A stretch of DNA of 64,000 bases from UBA5109 sp965661005 (lineage in GTDB: Bacteria > Pseudomonadota > Gammaproteobacteria > Pseudomonadales > Pseudohongiellaceae): contig CBFICB010000008.1 in the NCBI GenBank assembly GCA_965661005.1, positions 1 through 64,000 on the forward strand, in the 5' to 3' direction. The position numbers were made by a program, and so were the translations under genes. Below, piece by piece: positions 15,967 to 25,720 of the stretch. Position 1 is the first letter of the stretch; each line of letters starts with the position of its first letter. The notes under the pieces are model-generated. The model was not told the origin of the DNA. It saw only the letters and a list, made by a program, of their open reading frames with translations, and made no database searches.

Positions 15967-16620
15967 TTAACGTACAACCCCTTCCAGCAAAGGCACAAAC
16001 ACCACAGCCTCTATACTCTCAACTTCCACCTTGCCATTTATTTTTCTGCAGACTTGCAATTCTTGTTGTCGAGAGTCGCCAACCGGAATAACAATAACAC
16101 CGCCTTCCGCCAGTTGTTCAACCAAAGCCTTGGGTATCGAAGGCGCTGCGGCTGTGGTAATGATGGCGTCAAATGGCGCATTTTGTGGCCAGCCATAACG
16201 ACCATCGGCACACTTTAATTGAATATTATTAATGCCCAGTTGCGATAACCTTTCTTTGGTTTTTTGCAATAAGGCGCTAATGCGTTCAATGCTATACACC
16301 CTTTTGACCAACTGAGCCAGTATCGTTGTTTGATAACCGCAACCCGTTCCCAGCTCCAGTACTCTGGCCTTCTCCAAAGATCTTCCTTTAGCTAAAGCGC
16401 TCATTACGATTTCTGTCATTCTGGCAACAATATAAGGCTGGGAAATTGTTTGATCAAAACCAATTGGCAATGATACGTCTTCATAAGCTCTGTGCGACAA
16501 AGCTTCTTCTATGAAAAGATGTCGAGGTGTTGTGCGTATTGCTTCAAGCACCGCTATTTGTTGTATACCCTGATCTATCAAGCGCTGCACCAGACGCTCT
16601 CTGGTGCGCAAGGATGTCAT
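15967..16620 (-). CDS. pcm: Protein-L-isoaspartate O-methyltransferase
   Basis: The SAM-dependent methyltransferase has about 217 residues. The family motif TISQPYIVARMTE lies near residue 50-62 and the SAM-binding loop VLELGTGCGYQTTILA near 72-87. It methylates isoaspartyl residues in damaged proteins to start their repair. The ATG at 16620 is preceded by a strong AGGAAGG and matches the family N-terminus. An upstream ATG at 16653 would add 11 residues and nearly abut the truD stop. In many gammaproteobacteria surE lies between truD and pcm; it is absent here. Confidence 0.93.
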   Translation of the reverse strand: MTSLRTRERLVQRLIDQGIQQIAVLEAIRTTPRHLFIEEALSHRAYEDVSLPIGFDQTISQPYIVARMTEIVMSALAKGRSLEKARVLELGTGCGYQTTILAQLVKRVYSIERISALLQKTKERLSQLGINNIQLKCADGRYGWPQNAPFDAIITTAAAPSIPKALVEQLAEGGVIVIPVGDSRQQELQVCRKINGKVEVESIEAVVFVPLLEGVVR

Positions 16621-16654
16621 GCCTATGCCTTCCTGAAGAATACTGCTATTCATT

Positions 16655-17731
16655 TCAAACTGCTCCGGCTGACATTACAGCCTCATGTTTTAAGGGTCTC
16701 AGCTTGACCAGTTCACGCAAGAGAGCAGTAGCATAAGCACCTTTAGGCAAGCTGAATTCAATCGACATGCTTGAATCATCTTCAATGGTATATTCAAGAT
16801 TTCTTGGCATAGTGCGTAATGAGCGTCGCTCCTGATCCAGACCCATCTGCTCCAGGCCCGTTTTTAATTTTTCTTCAGCGCCAACCACTTCCATTTCCAG
16901 CGCAGCGCATAGATCCTCTGATTGTAATTCACCAGAACCCCACATGGGGCCGCTGGGATGTATGTCTTTTTTATCCAGCCTAGCGGCCAGAACCTGATCC
17001 CATTTATCTGGCTTGAAACTGGATGACGTGCCATCAAGGCTCATTAGATCGCCGGACAGATAAGTATTCCAGGTCCCTGTCTTTACCCTTCGGGATAATA
17101 CCTGATTAAATAAATAAGCCCGAGCAGCAGATATGTATATACCGCGCTGATAGCGTCCCTTTTTTTCCAGTGTGCCAGCAAAAAGCTGTTGTGCTTTAGC
17201 GACATTATCCTGATTTCTGCCAAAACGCTGCTCACCAAAATAGTTGGGAACACCTTGCGAACTTATCCGCTCAATGCGCTCAACCAAAGCTTCCGGGTTT
17301 TGAGTCAAGTCTCGCAAACGAATGAAGAACTGATTGATACGATGGCTGCCGCGTTTTAATTTTCGTTTGTTTTTTAAAGCGCGTTTAACACTTAACTGAG
17401 GGGAGTTTAAATCTTTTGTCAGACTTGTCTCGCTCAGCTTGAACGATTCTTCTGTCTGTTTCACGCTGAACCATTGCTGAGTCAGTGCTTGTTTGTCTTT
17501 CATTCCAGAAAAGGAAACATCCTTCGCCGGCGTGTTGAAATATTGCATAAGTTGCTTCTGAACATCCTGCGTCGTAAGACCACTTTTCTCTACATATAAA
17601 AACAGATGATCACCTTCTCCATCAGGGTCAAAATTTAACACTTCCTGAACTTGAAAGTCTTCATTGTATACTTTGTAACTAGCAAGAATATCCGGCTCGG
17701 AAAAGGCATAAGCAAGATTAGGCAATGACAT
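16655..17731 (-). CDS. truD: tRNA pseudouridine(13) synthase TruD
   Basis: This is a 358-residue TruD-family pseudouridine synthase. The catalytic aspartate lies in GMKDK (D79), followed by the NFFGEQRFGR-type segment (PNYFGEQRFGRNQDNV) of the family. The TRUD insertion domain occupies the middle third (about 150-300). It makes pseudouridine 13 in tRNA-Glu. The gene lies 2 bp after ispF in the same direction, and pcm follows immediately. Confidence 0.95.
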   Translation of the reverse strand: MSLPNLAYAFSEPDILASYKVYNEDFQVQEVLNFDPDGEGDHLFLYVEKSGLTTQDVQKQLMQYFNTPAKDVSFSGMKDKQALTQQWFSVKQTEESFKLSETSLTKDLNSPQLSVKRALKNKRKLKRGSHRINQFFIRLRDLTQNPEALVERIERISSQGVPNYFGEQRFGRNQDNVAKAQQLFAGTLEKKGRYQRGIYISAARAYLFNQVLSRRVKTGTWNTYLSGDLMSLDGTSSSFKPDKWDQVLAARLDKKDIHPSGPMWGSGELQSEDLCAALEMEVVGAEEKLKTGLEQMGLDQERRSLRTMPRNLEYTIEDDSSMSIEFSLPKGAYATALLRELVKLRPLKHEAVMSAGAV

Positions 17732-17733
17732 GC

Positions 17734-18225
17734 TTAAGCGCCCTGTTCAATTAATACTACTGCCTGTACGGCAATGCCTTCACCACGCCCTGTAAAACCC
17801 AAGCCTTCACTCGTTGTAGCCTTGATGCTGAACTGATCTATTGAAAGCGCCAGCGTATCTGCCAACGACTGACGCATCTGCTGATGATAGTCGAACATTC
17901 GCGGCTTCTCAGCTATTATGGTGATATCAGTATTGACCAGACGCCATCCTTGTTTAACAAGTAATTGATACGTATGTTGCAATAACAACAGGCTATTGAT
18001 GTTTTTAAACTGAGGATCCGTGTCAGGGAAATGCTGACCGATGTCACCCAGCGCCAATGCTCCCAATAGCGCATCACAAAGTGCATGAGTGAGCACATCA
18101 CCATCTGAATGGGCTTCCAATGTTTGAGTGTGAGGAATCTCTATACCAGCCAGAATAATCCTTGCGCCTGCCTGAGCTTCACTGGAAAAACGATGCACAT
18201 CAAAACCATTACCTATTCTAAGCAT
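17734..18225 (-). CDS. ispF: 2-C-methyl-D-erythritol 2,4-cyclodiphosphate synthase
   Basis: The 163-residue IspF has metal ligands in DVH (D9, H11) and H47, and the HSDGD loop near 39-43. It cyclises CDP-ME 2-phosphate to MEcPP in the non-mevalonate isoprenoid pathway as a zinc-dependent trimer. Its start overlaps the end of ispD by 8 bp, giving the standard ispD-ispF pair. Dxr, another enzyme of the same pathway, is encoded at 38.2 kb. Confidence 0.96.
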   Translation of the reverse strand: MLRIGNGFDVHRFSSEAQAGARIILAGIEIPHTQTLEAHSDGDVLTHALCDALLGALALGDIGQHFPDTDPQFKNINSLLLLQHTYQLLVKQGWRLVNTDITIIAEKPRMFDYHQQMRQSLADTLALSIDQFSIKATTSEGLGFTGRGEGIAVQAVVLIEQGA

Positions 18226-19012
18226 GAATTTTTCCCAACTTTTCTAATAAGAATTCTGCCAGCGCCAAATCTTCCTGAGAGGTTATTTTTAAATTATCAC
18301 TACGGCCTTTCACAATCGTGACCGGCAAACCCATCGCTTCGATAGCCGCGGCTTCATCTGTTGCTATAAGACCGTTCTGCTTGGCGCGAGTCAAGGCATC
18401 GTGCAATAAGCCAAAGCGAAACATTTGAGGCGTTGCAGCAAGCCAATATTCATTGCGGTTTAAGGTATCGACAACCTTATATGATTGATCAGAACGTTTA
18501 AGCGTATCCTTAACCGGCGAAGCAAGAATCCCGCCGACTTCATTTTCTTTTAAGCCACTGACCAGCTTGTCAAGATCTTCAGCCATGAGGCAAGGTCGAG
18601 CAGCGTCATGAACCAGGACCCAGTCATCACCCTCTGCTAAATCTTTCAGAAAATCCAGACCATTAGCGACAGAATCCTGTCGCTCCTCTCCGCCTGATAC
18701 CACTAAGATCTCTGGAAATTTTTGCGCCAGATGGCTGGCAAAGTAGCTATCATCAGGGTGCAACACAAGTACAATTTTTTCTATAAAATCTGCTGCGACG
18801 AGAGCTTGAAGTGTCCAGGCCAGCACTTCTCGATCGTGAAGTTTTAAATATTGTTTTGGTGTAATAGAGCCCAGACGTTTGCCGATACCTGCCGCTGGTA
18901 TAAGAGCCCAATACTTGTTGTTTGTTTGATCTAATTTGGGATCTGACTGGGTGGAGGAATCTGACAATTTATTCTCTGTTTTATTTAATATAACCCTGTA
19001 AAGGCATAGCAA
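18218..19012 (-). CDS. ispD: 2-C-methyl-D-erythritol 4-phosphate cytidylyltransferase
   Basis: IspD of 264 residues: the nucleotide-binding loop PAAGIGKRLG and PKQYLKL lie at about 38-60, then VLVHDAARPC and the TDEAAA segment near the C-terminus. It converts MEP and CTP to CDP-ME. The first 33 residues have no counterpart in E. coli IspD (236 residues) and are hydrophilic; they may be a real extension or the true start may be a later non-ATG codon. It overlaps ispF and follows ftsB by about 20 bp. Confidence 0.94.
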   Translation of the reverse strand: MLCLYRVILNKTENKLSDSSTQSDPKLDQTNNKYWALIPAAGIGKRLGSITPKQYLKLHDREVLAWTLQALVAADFIEKIVLVLHPDDSYFASHLAQKFPEILVVSGGEERQDSVANGLDFLKDLAEGDDWVLVHDAARPCLMAEDLDKLVSGLKENEVGGILASPVKDTLKRSDQSYKVVDTLNRNEYWLAATPQMFRFGLLHDALTRAKQNGLIATDEAAAIEAMGLPVTIVKGRSDNLKITSQEDLALAEFLLEKLGKIHA

Positions 19013-19031
19013 TAGTGTTTAAGCATACTGC

Positions 19032-19355
19032 TTATTCGGGATAAGGTGTATCCGCTGCTGTATTGGTATTTTGACCGGCCTGTTCTTCTTCAATAATAAG
19101 AAAAAATGTTTCGCCTTCTCTGATTAATCCCAACTCGTTCCGCGCATGCTCTTCTATGGCATCCATACCCGTCTGCAACTCTTCCACTTCACGAAGCAAG
19201 GCATCGTTGCGTTCTTCGAGCTCAGTATTTTCACTTTCCTGTATGCTGACTTGCTGCTCCAGACGATCCATATCAGCAAAGCTGCCATCGCCTATCCATA
19301 AACGATATTGCAAGCCGATAAAAATCAGTATCAGTACAGCTATCAGTATCTTCAA
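19032..19355 (-). CDS. ftsB: Cell division protein FtsB
   Basis: This small bitopic membrane protein of 107 residues has one N-terminal membrane segment (about 2-18, ILIAVLILIFIGLQY), a periplasmic coiled coil (about 30-70), the conserved ARNELGLIREGE motif near 74-85, and a short Asn/Thr-rich tail. FtsB forms the FtsQLB complex that activates septal peptidoglycan synthesis. The position between eno and ispD is typical for gammaproteobacteria. Confidence 0.92.
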   Translation of the reverse strand: MKILIAVLILIFIGLQYRLWIGDGSFADMDRLEQQVSIQESENTELEERNDALLREVEELQTGMDAIEEHARNELGLIREGETFFLIIEEEQAGQNTNTAADTPYPE

Positions 19356-19444
19356 AGCTGCCCCCTTTTACTTTTGCCTGTTTAACCAGCCAGCCTTGCT
19401 GGAAAAAGCGTTAAGACTTCCCAGTCTATAACATTAAATAATCA

Positions 19445-20740
19445 CTAAAGCGCCTTGGTGAACTCGCCGATTCCACGGTAAGTCGATGCCCCGCCAAGCT
19501 CTTCTTCGATGACCAGTAAACGATTGTATTTAGCCACTCTATCGGAACGGCACAAGGAACCGGTTTTGATTTGCCCGGCAGATGTTGCGACGGCCAAATC
19601 AGCAATAGTTGTATCTTCAGTTTCTCCTGAACGATGAGAAATAACGGCCGTGTAGCCCGCCTGTTTTGCCATGTTAATAGCTGCTAATGTCTCAGTCAGC
19701 GTGCCAATCTGATTGAATTTAATCAAAATGGAATTGGCGACATTGGTATTAATCCCTTTTTCAAGAATTTTAGTATTGGTCACAAACAAATCATCACCAA
19801 CCAGTTGCACTTTATCGCCCAGTTTCTTAGTGAGAATACTCCAGCCATCCCAGTCACTCTCATCCAGACCGTCTTCAATAGACAAAATAGGATAATGCTG
19901 ACAAAGTTCAGCCAGATAATCGACAAAGGCTTCACTGCTATAGGATTTGCCTTCGCCTTTTAGATCATATTCATTGTTTCTGTAAAATTCGGACGCGGCA
20001 CAATCCAGAGCCAAACAAATATCTTCACCAGCTTTAAAACCTGCTTTTTCTATCGCTGTCAAAATAGCTTCAAGTGCTGCCGCATTTGAAGGCAAATTAG
20101 GCGCAAAACCGCCTTCATCTCCCACTGCTGTATTCAGTCCCTGTGCACTCAATACCGACCTCAGGGCATGGAAGATTTCTGCCCCATAACGCAGCGCTTC
20201 AGCAAAATTAGGCGCACCAATGGGTTGAATCATGAATTCCTGAATGTCCACGTTATTATCAGCATGCTCACCGCCATTGATAATATTCATCATGGGAACC
20301 GGCATGGTATAGGAAGAATTGCCGCCATCCAGCCCGGCTATATGTGCATATAAACTTTGACCTTTTGCCGTTGCCGCCGCTCTGGCTGCTGCCAGTGAAA
20401 CAGCAAGAATGGAATTCGCACCGAGCTTGGCTTTATTCTCCGTGCCATCAAGCGCGATCATGGCTTGATCCAGAGTGCTTTGCTCGGCGGCATCATGGCC
20501 CACCAGGAGTTTTTTAATATCTTCATTGGCAGCTTTCACCGCGTTTAACACACCCTTGCCACCATAGCGGGAGGCGTCTTTATCTCGAAGCTCAAGCGCT
20601 TCTCTGGAACCCGTTGATGCACCTGATGGTGCGCATGCTGTCCCTACATGGCCAGATTCCAGGATGACATCCGCTTGTACCGTCGGATTACCGCGCGAAT
20701 CCAGAACTTCTCTGGCTTTGATATCTTTGATAATTGTCAC
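19445..20740 (-). CDS. eno: Enolase
   Basis: This is a complete enolase of 431 residues. It begins IKDIKAREVLDSRGNPTV, carries the metal-binding acidic residues in the barrel (LSIEDGLDESDWDG, VGDDLFVTN) and the catalytic-lysine region FNQIGTLTET, and ends with the signature SHRSGETED. It interconverts 2-phosphoglycerate and phosphoenolpyruvate in glycolysis and is part of the RNA degradosome in many gammaproteobacteria. It lies between kdsA and ftsB. Confidence 0.98.
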   Translation of the reverse strand: MTIIKDIKAREVLDSRGNPTVQADVILESGHVGTACAPSGASTGSREALELRDKDASRYGGKGVLNAVKAANEDIKKLLVGHDAAEQSTLDQAMIALDGTENKAKLGANSILAVSLAAARAAATAKGQSLYAHIAGLDGGNSSYTMPVPMMNIINGGEHADNNVDIQEFMIQPIGAPNFAEALRYGAEIFHALRSVLSAQGLNTAVGDEGGFAPNLPSNAAALEAILTAIEKAGFKAGEDICLALDCAASEFYRNNEYDLKGEGKSYSSEAFVDYLAELCQHYPILSIEDGLDESDWDGWSILTKKLGDKVQLVGDDLFVTNTKILEKGINTNVANSILIKFNQIGTLTETLAAINMAKQAGYTAVISHRSGETEDTTIADLAVATSAGQIKTGSLCRSDRVAKYNRLLVIEEELGGASTYRGIGEFTKAL

Positions 20741-20797
20741 TCTATCCCCTCTGATTCCTGTTAATGTTTTATCTTGCTTCTTAAGTCTGTTTTTTGG

Positions 20798-21640
20798 TTA
20801 AGCCGTATCAATCTCTTGCTGAGACTTCACCAGGTCATCCAGTGCTTTTATCTGTGTTAAAAAGGGTTCTAATTTATCCAATGGCAGTGCACAGGGGCCA
20901 TCACACAAGGCTTGACTTGGCTCCGGGTGGGCTTCCAAAAACAAACCGGCTATACCCTGTGCAATACCTGATTTAGCCAAAGCTGTTACATCTTTGCGAC
21001 GGCCATCAGCACTATCAGAACGTCCACCGGGCATCTGCAGCGCATGAGTGACATCAAATAGCACGGGATATGAAAAGCTTTTCAGGATAGGAAAACCAAG
21101 CATGTCTACAACCAGATTGTTATAGCCAAAACTGCTGCCGCGCTCACATAACATTAATTTTTCATTACCCGCTTCCAGAAATTTATTGATGATGTGCTTC
21201 ATTTCTGCAGGCGCTAAAAATTGAGCCTTCTTGATATTAATAAACGCTTTGGTTTCCGCCATCGCCACAACCAAATCAGTTTGACGAGAAAGAAAAGCTG
21301 GCAGTTGAATGATATCGACTATTTCCGCTACAGGAGCTGCCTGATCCGGCTCATGTACATCGGTTAAGAGCGGTACATTATATTTCTGCTTAACTGCATC
21401 GAGTATTTTTAACCCTTTTTTAAGGCCAGGGCCACGATAAGAATCTTTTGACGAACGATTGGCCTTATCAAAAGAGGCTTTGAAAATATAAGGTATGCCT
21501 AATTTGGCACAGCAAGTTGAAAAAGCATCCGCAGTTTCTAATGCCAGAGTTTCGGATTCCAGCACATTCAAGCCGCCTACTAAAACCATAGGGGCATCAT
21601 TAGAAATGCTCATCTCACCTAGCTGTAATGCTCTTTGCAT
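20798..21640 (-). CDS. kdsA: 3-deoxy-8-phosphooctulonate (KDO-8-P) synthase
   Basis: KdsA of about 280 residues: GGLNVLESE near the N-terminus, FKASFDKANRSS, TDVHEPDQAAPV and the CERGSSFGYNNLVVDM motif identify the class I KDO-8-P synthase barrel. It condenses phosphoenolpyruvate with arabinose 5-phosphate, the first committed step to the inner-core sugar KDO of LPS. The ATG at 21640 has GGTGA upstream and fits the family N-terminus; a GTG at 21649 is the alternative. It lies just downstream of pyrG; the CTP made there is needed to activate KDO. Confidence 0.96.
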   Translation of the reverse strand: MQRALQLGEMSISNDAPMVLVGGLNVLESETLALETADAFSTCCAKLGIPYIFKASFDKANRSSKDSYRGPGLKKGLKILDAVKQKYNVPLLTDVHEPDQAAPVAEIVDIIQLPAFLSRQTDLVVAMAETKAFINIKKAQFLAPAEMKHIINKFLEAGNEKLMLCERGSSFGYNNLVVDMLGFPILKSFSYPVLFDVTHALQMPGGRSDSADGRRKDVTALAKSGIAQGIAGLFLEAHPEPSQALCDGPCALPLDKLEPFLTQIKALDDLVKSQQEIDTA

Positions 21641-21663
21641 GTGTATCACCGATATGGATCCAG

Positions 21664-23292
21664 TTAATTGAGCTTACTTCTTTTTACTGCCGCCTGAACA
21701 AAACCAGTAAACAAAGGATGCCCATCGCGAGGTGAAGAGGTAAATTCAGGGTGGAATTGACAGCCAAGGAACCAGGGGTGATCAGGATACTCCATAATCT
21801 CCATTAAATTCCCGTCCATGGATTTACCCGACACTTTCAAGCCCTTGGCCTCAAGTGCTTCAATATAATTATTATTCACTTCATAACGATGGCGATGTCT
21901 TTCGGCGATAACATCTTTTTGATAACAGTTCTTAGCCAAAGAATTCTCTTCTAATTTACACTCCTGGCCGCCTAAGCGCATGGTACCGCCCAAATCTGAA
22001 TCCTCATCCCGGACTTCCGTTGCACCATCAGCAGTCGTCCACTCAGTTATCAAACCAATAACATGGTCTGTACTGTCTTGATCAAATTCAGAACTGTGAG
22101 CGCCTTTCAACCCCAAAACGTTTCTGGCAAATTCAATGACCGCTATATGCAAGCCCAGACAAATGCCCAAATACGGTATTTTTTGTTCTCTGGCATATTT
22201 GACAGTTTCAATCATGCCTTCAATACCGCGCTCACCAAAGCCTCCTGGCACCACTATCGCATCAACGCCTTTCAGAATATCAGTGCCCTCTTTTTCGATA
22301 GTCTCGGCATCTATATAAATAGTGTTAATTTCAGTGGCGGTGTGAAGACCGGCGTGCTTTATTGCTTCAATTAAGGATTTGTAGGCATCCAGCAAGTCCA
22401 TATATTTACCGACCATGGCAATGGTAATTTCCTGCTTGGGCGAGTGAACAAGATCAACCACTTCCTGCCACTCTGATAAATCTGCTGGTGGGCAATCCAG
22501 ATTGAATTTCTCCACAACAAACTCGTCCAGACCTGTTGCATGCAAAAGTAATGGTGCAGAATAAATGGTAGCGGTATCTCTTAGAGAAACGACTGCCCGT
22601 GACTCAACGTTAGTAAAAAGGGCAATTTTTTTAAGTGCCGATTCAGGAATTTCATCTTCGGAACGACAAACCAGCACATCAGGCTGAATACCAATCGATC
22701 TTAAATCTCTCACAGAATGCTGCGTTGGTTTTGTCTTGGTTTCCCCGGCAGTGCGAATATATGGCACCAGTGTCAGGTGCAAAAACAAGGCTCTTGAAGA
22801 ACCCAGCTCAACTTTCATTTGCCGAATAGCTTCAAGAAAAGGCTGTGATTCAATATCGCCCACTGTGCCACCAATTTCGACCAAAGCAACATCGGCATCA
22901 CCAGCACCCTGCTCGATGCGCAGTTTTATTTCATCAGTAATGTGGGGGATAACCTGAATAGTGGCACCCAGGTAATCTCCCCGGCGCTCTTTCTTGATCA
23001 CTTCTTCATACACACGACCGGCAGTAAAATTATTAGCCTGACTCATCGTGGTACGAATAAAACGTTCATAATGGCCAAGATCAAGATCGGTTTCTGCTCC
23101 ATCATCGGTGACAAAAACTTCTCCATGCTGAAAGGGACTCATGGTGCCAGGGTCTACATTAATATAGGGGTCTAGTTTGAGCATGGTCACTTTAAGACCA
23201 CGGGCTTCGAGGATTGCTGCTAATGATGCAGAGGTTATGCCCTTACCAAGTGAAGAAACTACACCACCGGTAATAAAAATATATCTCGTCAT
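21664..23292 (-). CDS. pyrG: CTP synthase
   Basis: PyrG of 542 residues has an N-terminal synthetase domain with the P-loop segment GGVVSSLGKGITSASLA, the SPFQHGEVFVTDDGAETDLD motif, and a C-terminal class I glutamine amidotransferase domain (nucleophile in GICLGLH, catalytic histidine and glutamate in FHPEFTS). It aminates UTP to CTP using glutamine and ATP. Start and length agree with the family. It lies between tilS and kdsA. Confidence 0.98.
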   Translation of the reverse strand: MTRYIFITGGVVSSLGKGITSASLAAILEARGLKVTMLKLDPYINVDPGTMSPFQHGEVFVTDDGAETDLDLGHYERFIRTTMSQANNFTAGRVYEEVIKKERRGDYLGATIQVIPHITDEIKLRIEQGAGDADVALVEIGGTVGDIESQPFLEAIRQMKVELGSSRALFLHLTLVPYIRTAGETKTKPTQHSVRDLRSIGIQPDVLVCRSEDEIPESALKKIALFTNVESRAVVSLRDTATIYSAPLLLHATGLDEFVVEKFNLDCPPADLSEWQEVVDLVHSPKQEITIAMVGKYMDLLDAYKSLIEAIKHAGLHTATEINTIYIDAETIEKEGTDILKGVDAIVVPGGFGERGIEGMIETVKYAREQKIPYLGICLGLHIAVIEFARNVLGLKGAHSSEFDQDSTDHVIGLITEWTTADGATEVRDEDSDLGGTMRLGGQECKLEENSLAKNCYQKDVIAERHRHRYEVNNNYIEALEAKGLKVSGKSMDGNLMEIMEYPDHPWFLGCQFHPEFTSSPRDGHPLFTGFVQAAVKRSKLN

Positions 23293-23344
23293 TTACAGCC
23301 CATCTTGGAGGAATATAGATGGAGTTACAGGTTACCAGAACACC

Positions 23345-24706
23345 CTAATAACCACAATAAACATCTGCTCTTTGCCAGTTAATTTTCAGTTGTTTTTCAC
23401 CATTTTTTGCCGCCATATTATGACAAGCAAACAAATCCGCTACGGCCGCCAATTCTCCATTAATAAAAAGTAAGGGTATTCGGCTTCGCAACCAGGGAGG
23501 CACAGCATAATCCTGAAATATTTTTTTAAAGACGCGCGTTTTTCTTCCCGCAGGTTTTACCGCAGACTGAGCGCAGTCAAAGCGAATTTCCAATTCATCA
23601 CCCTCATGCACCCTTACCCCACCATCGGCACATTCTTCTAGCATGACAGTCCCCAGATTACCGCCTAGTTCCAGCTTGAGACCGGCTTCAATTGGCGACG
23701 CTGCTGAATTGAATTCTGCGGGAAAATCTTTGAGTACATACAAGTGGTTGGCAAAGCGTCTGAGATCTACAGTCGTTTCACCATGCTTCCAGCTGATCAA
23801 AGGTTGGGCATCCTTCGATGCTGGAATCATTTCTTCTACAATACGTCTTAACTCTTCGAAACCGGGTGCTGGAATAGCATAATCTTCTGCAAGATTTTGA
23901 AACCAGAAACGTAATAAATTACGTTGTCGTGACGGATCTTTTCCTTGCATCAAGTCCAAAGGAAAAACCGTTTGCCTTGTCTTCAGAAAATCCCCAGCAT
24001 CAATCATGGCCAGTGCTTGTAACAATTGCTCAGACTCTGCAATAAGCTCGGCACTGCGTTGCATGCTTTTGCCGGCTGAAGGCCAGCGAGACTTAATCCT
24101 TGGAAAGATAGCTTGCCTTAATAAATTCCTGTCAAAACTAATATCCTGATTACTTTCGTCCTCTATCCAGTTGAGACCTGCCTGTTTGGCATAATCAGTC
24201 AACTCATCTTTGCTATAGGCTAACAAGGGTCTCAGCAAAGCTCCCTTACCTAGCCTTCGCTGTGAGGGAATTCCTGCCAAGCCTTTTGGGCCACTTCCAC
24301 GCAACAAACGGTACAGAACCGTTTCCATCTGATCATCCTGATGATGCGCCATCAAGATGAAATCTTCTTCTTTAAGCAAGGATTCAAAGACGCCATAACG
24401 GGCATGTCGCGCCTGCAATTCGAGATTATTACTTGATGTATCCAGGTCAACTTTGCGACTTTCAAACACTAGATTTTGTTGCTCGCAGTATTGCTGACAA
24501 TGCTGCTGCCAGGCATCTGCTTGCGGGCTCAAACCATGATTAATATGAACAGCACGCAACTGTGCTGAAGGCAAAACTTTTTGACAAAAATGAAGTAGAA
24601 CCTGAGAGTCCAGGCCACCACTGTAGGCTACCCAAAATAAACTCTTAGTATTAGTTGAAAAGTCAGCTAGCTGTCGCAGAATATCCTGCTCAATTAGACG
24701 AGCCAT
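23345..24706 (-). CDS. tilS: tRNA(Ile)-lysidine synthetase TilS
   Basis: TilS of 453 residues: the N-type ATP pyrophosphatase PP-loop SGGLDS is at 29-34, followed by the HINHGLS and ARHARY segments. A TilS substrate-binding domain and a C-terminal domain occupy residues about 220-440. It attaches lysine to C34 of tRNA-Ile(CAU), so that the anticodon reads AUA. The start overlaps the 3' end of accA by 17 bp, indicating coupled expression. Confidence 0.94.
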   Translation of the reverse strand: MARLIEQDILRQLADFSTNTKSLFWVAYSGGLDSQVLLHFCQKVLPSAQLRAVHINHGLSPQADAWQQHCQQYCEQQNLVFESRKVDLDTSSNNLELQARHARYGVFESLLKEEDFILMAHHQDDQMETVLYRLLRGSGPKGLAGIPSQRRLGKGALLRPLLAYSKDELTDYAKQAGLNWIEDESNQDISFDRNLLRQAIFPRIKSRWPSAGKSMQRSAELIAESEQLLQALAMIDAGDFLKTRQTVFPLDLMQGKDPSRQRNLLRFWFQNLAEDYAIPAPGFEELRRIVEEMIPASKDAQPLISWKHGETTVDLRRFANHLYVLKDFPAEFNSAASPIEAGLKLELGGNLGTVMLEECADGGVRVHEGDELEIRFDCAQSAVKPAGRKTRVFKKIFQDYAVPPWLRSRIPLLFINGELAAVADLFACHNMAAKNGEKQLKINWQRADVYCGY

Positions 24707-25643
24707 GCCTCATCAGACGCTTGTAACGCCTTTCTTGTAGAGCATCAACATCCATATCTTTAAGTTGCCTGATCTGCTCGAGCAATGCCTCTTTCAGGCG
24801 ATCTGCAGTTAATTGCATATCTCGATGCGCACCACCCAGGGGTTCTGGAATGGTTCTGTCTACAATACCAAGCTCTTCCAGACGACTTGAGGTCACTCCC
24901 ATGGCTTCAGCTGCGTCAGCTTTGTAGTCTGAAGATTTCCACAAGATCGTGGCGCAGCCTTCAGGAGAAATTACATAGTAAGTTGAATATTCAAGCATGT
25001 TGAGATAATCACAGACGCCAATGGCAATAGCCCCGCCCGAATTCCCTTCACCTGTCACGGTGGCGATGATGGGTACTTTTAAGCGCGACATAAGTGCCAT
25101 ATTTTCGGCAATGGCTTCATTAATGCCTCGAGCTTCTGAATCAACACCCGGATAAGCGCCCAGAGTATCAATAAAGGTCAGTACAGGCATTTTATAGCGT
25201 TCAGCCAGAAGCATGAGGCGACGTGCTTTGCGATAACCTTCGGGTTTAGGCATTCCGAAATTTCGTCTTACTTTTTCTTCTGTGCTACGGCCTTTTTGAT
25301 GCCCTATTACCATGACCGGAATATCATCCAGATAGGCGACGCCACCTAAAATTGATTGATCATCTGCGAACAGCCTGTCGCCATGTAATTCCTCAAACTC
25401 CGTAAACATATAACGAATATAATCTTCGGTCTGAGGTCGTAAGGGATGCCTTGCTAACATGGAAATCTGCCAAGGCGTCAATGAAGAGAAAATTTTAGTT
25501 GTAAGCTTGTGGCTTTTTTCCTGAAGGTTTTCGATTTCTTCAGAGATATTAAGTTTATTATCAGCTCCCACTAAGCGCAGTTCACTAATTTTTACTTCCA
25601 GATCTGCAATTGGCTGTTCAAATTCAAGGTAATCAGGGTTCAT
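24690..25643 (-). CDS. accA: Acetyl-CoA carboxylase carboxyltransferase subunit alpha
   Basis: The AccA protein of 317 residues has the N-terminal helical region (LEFEQPIADLEVKISEL) and the crotonase-fold carboxyltransferase domain with GHQKGRSTEEKVRRNFGM and VTGEGNSGGAIAIGVCD. With AccD it transfers carboxyl from biotin to acetyl-CoA, the first step of fatty acid synthesis. It follows dnaE and overlaps tilS, a gene order shared with many gammaproteobacteria. Confidence 0.97.
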   Translation of the reverse strand: MNPDYLEFEQPIADLEVKISELRLVGADNKLNISEEIENLQEKSHKLTTKIFSSLTPWQISMLARHPLRPQTEDYIRYMFTEFEELHGDRLFADDQSILGGVAYLDDIPVMVIGHQKGRSTEEKVRRNFGMPKPEGYRKARRLMLLAERYKMPVLTFIDTLGAYPGVDSEARGINEAIAENMALMSRLKVPIIATVTGEGNSGGAIAIGVCDYLNMLEYSTYYVISPEGCATILWKSSDYKADAAEAMGVTSSRLEELGIVDRTIPEPLGGAHRDMQLTADRLKEALLEQIRQLKDMDVDALQERRYKRLMRHGSSN

Positions 25644-25701
25644 AACTTACTTCTTTTTATAAAATTCCATAATCATAATAGAGTCCAGGGTTTACGGGCT
25701 T

Positions 25702-25719
25702 CCTGGCTTTAAAGCCAGG
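25702..25719. repeat. Perfect 18-bp palindrome after dnaE
   Basis: CCTGGCTTTAAAGCCAGG lies two bases beyond the dnaE stop codon. It could form an RNA hairpin between dnaE and accA. No T-run follows in the minus direction, so termination is doubtful. Its core GGCTTTAAAGCC recurs in the palindrome between rpsB and tsf (43362-43377). Confidence 0.6.
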
Positions 25720-25720
25720 C

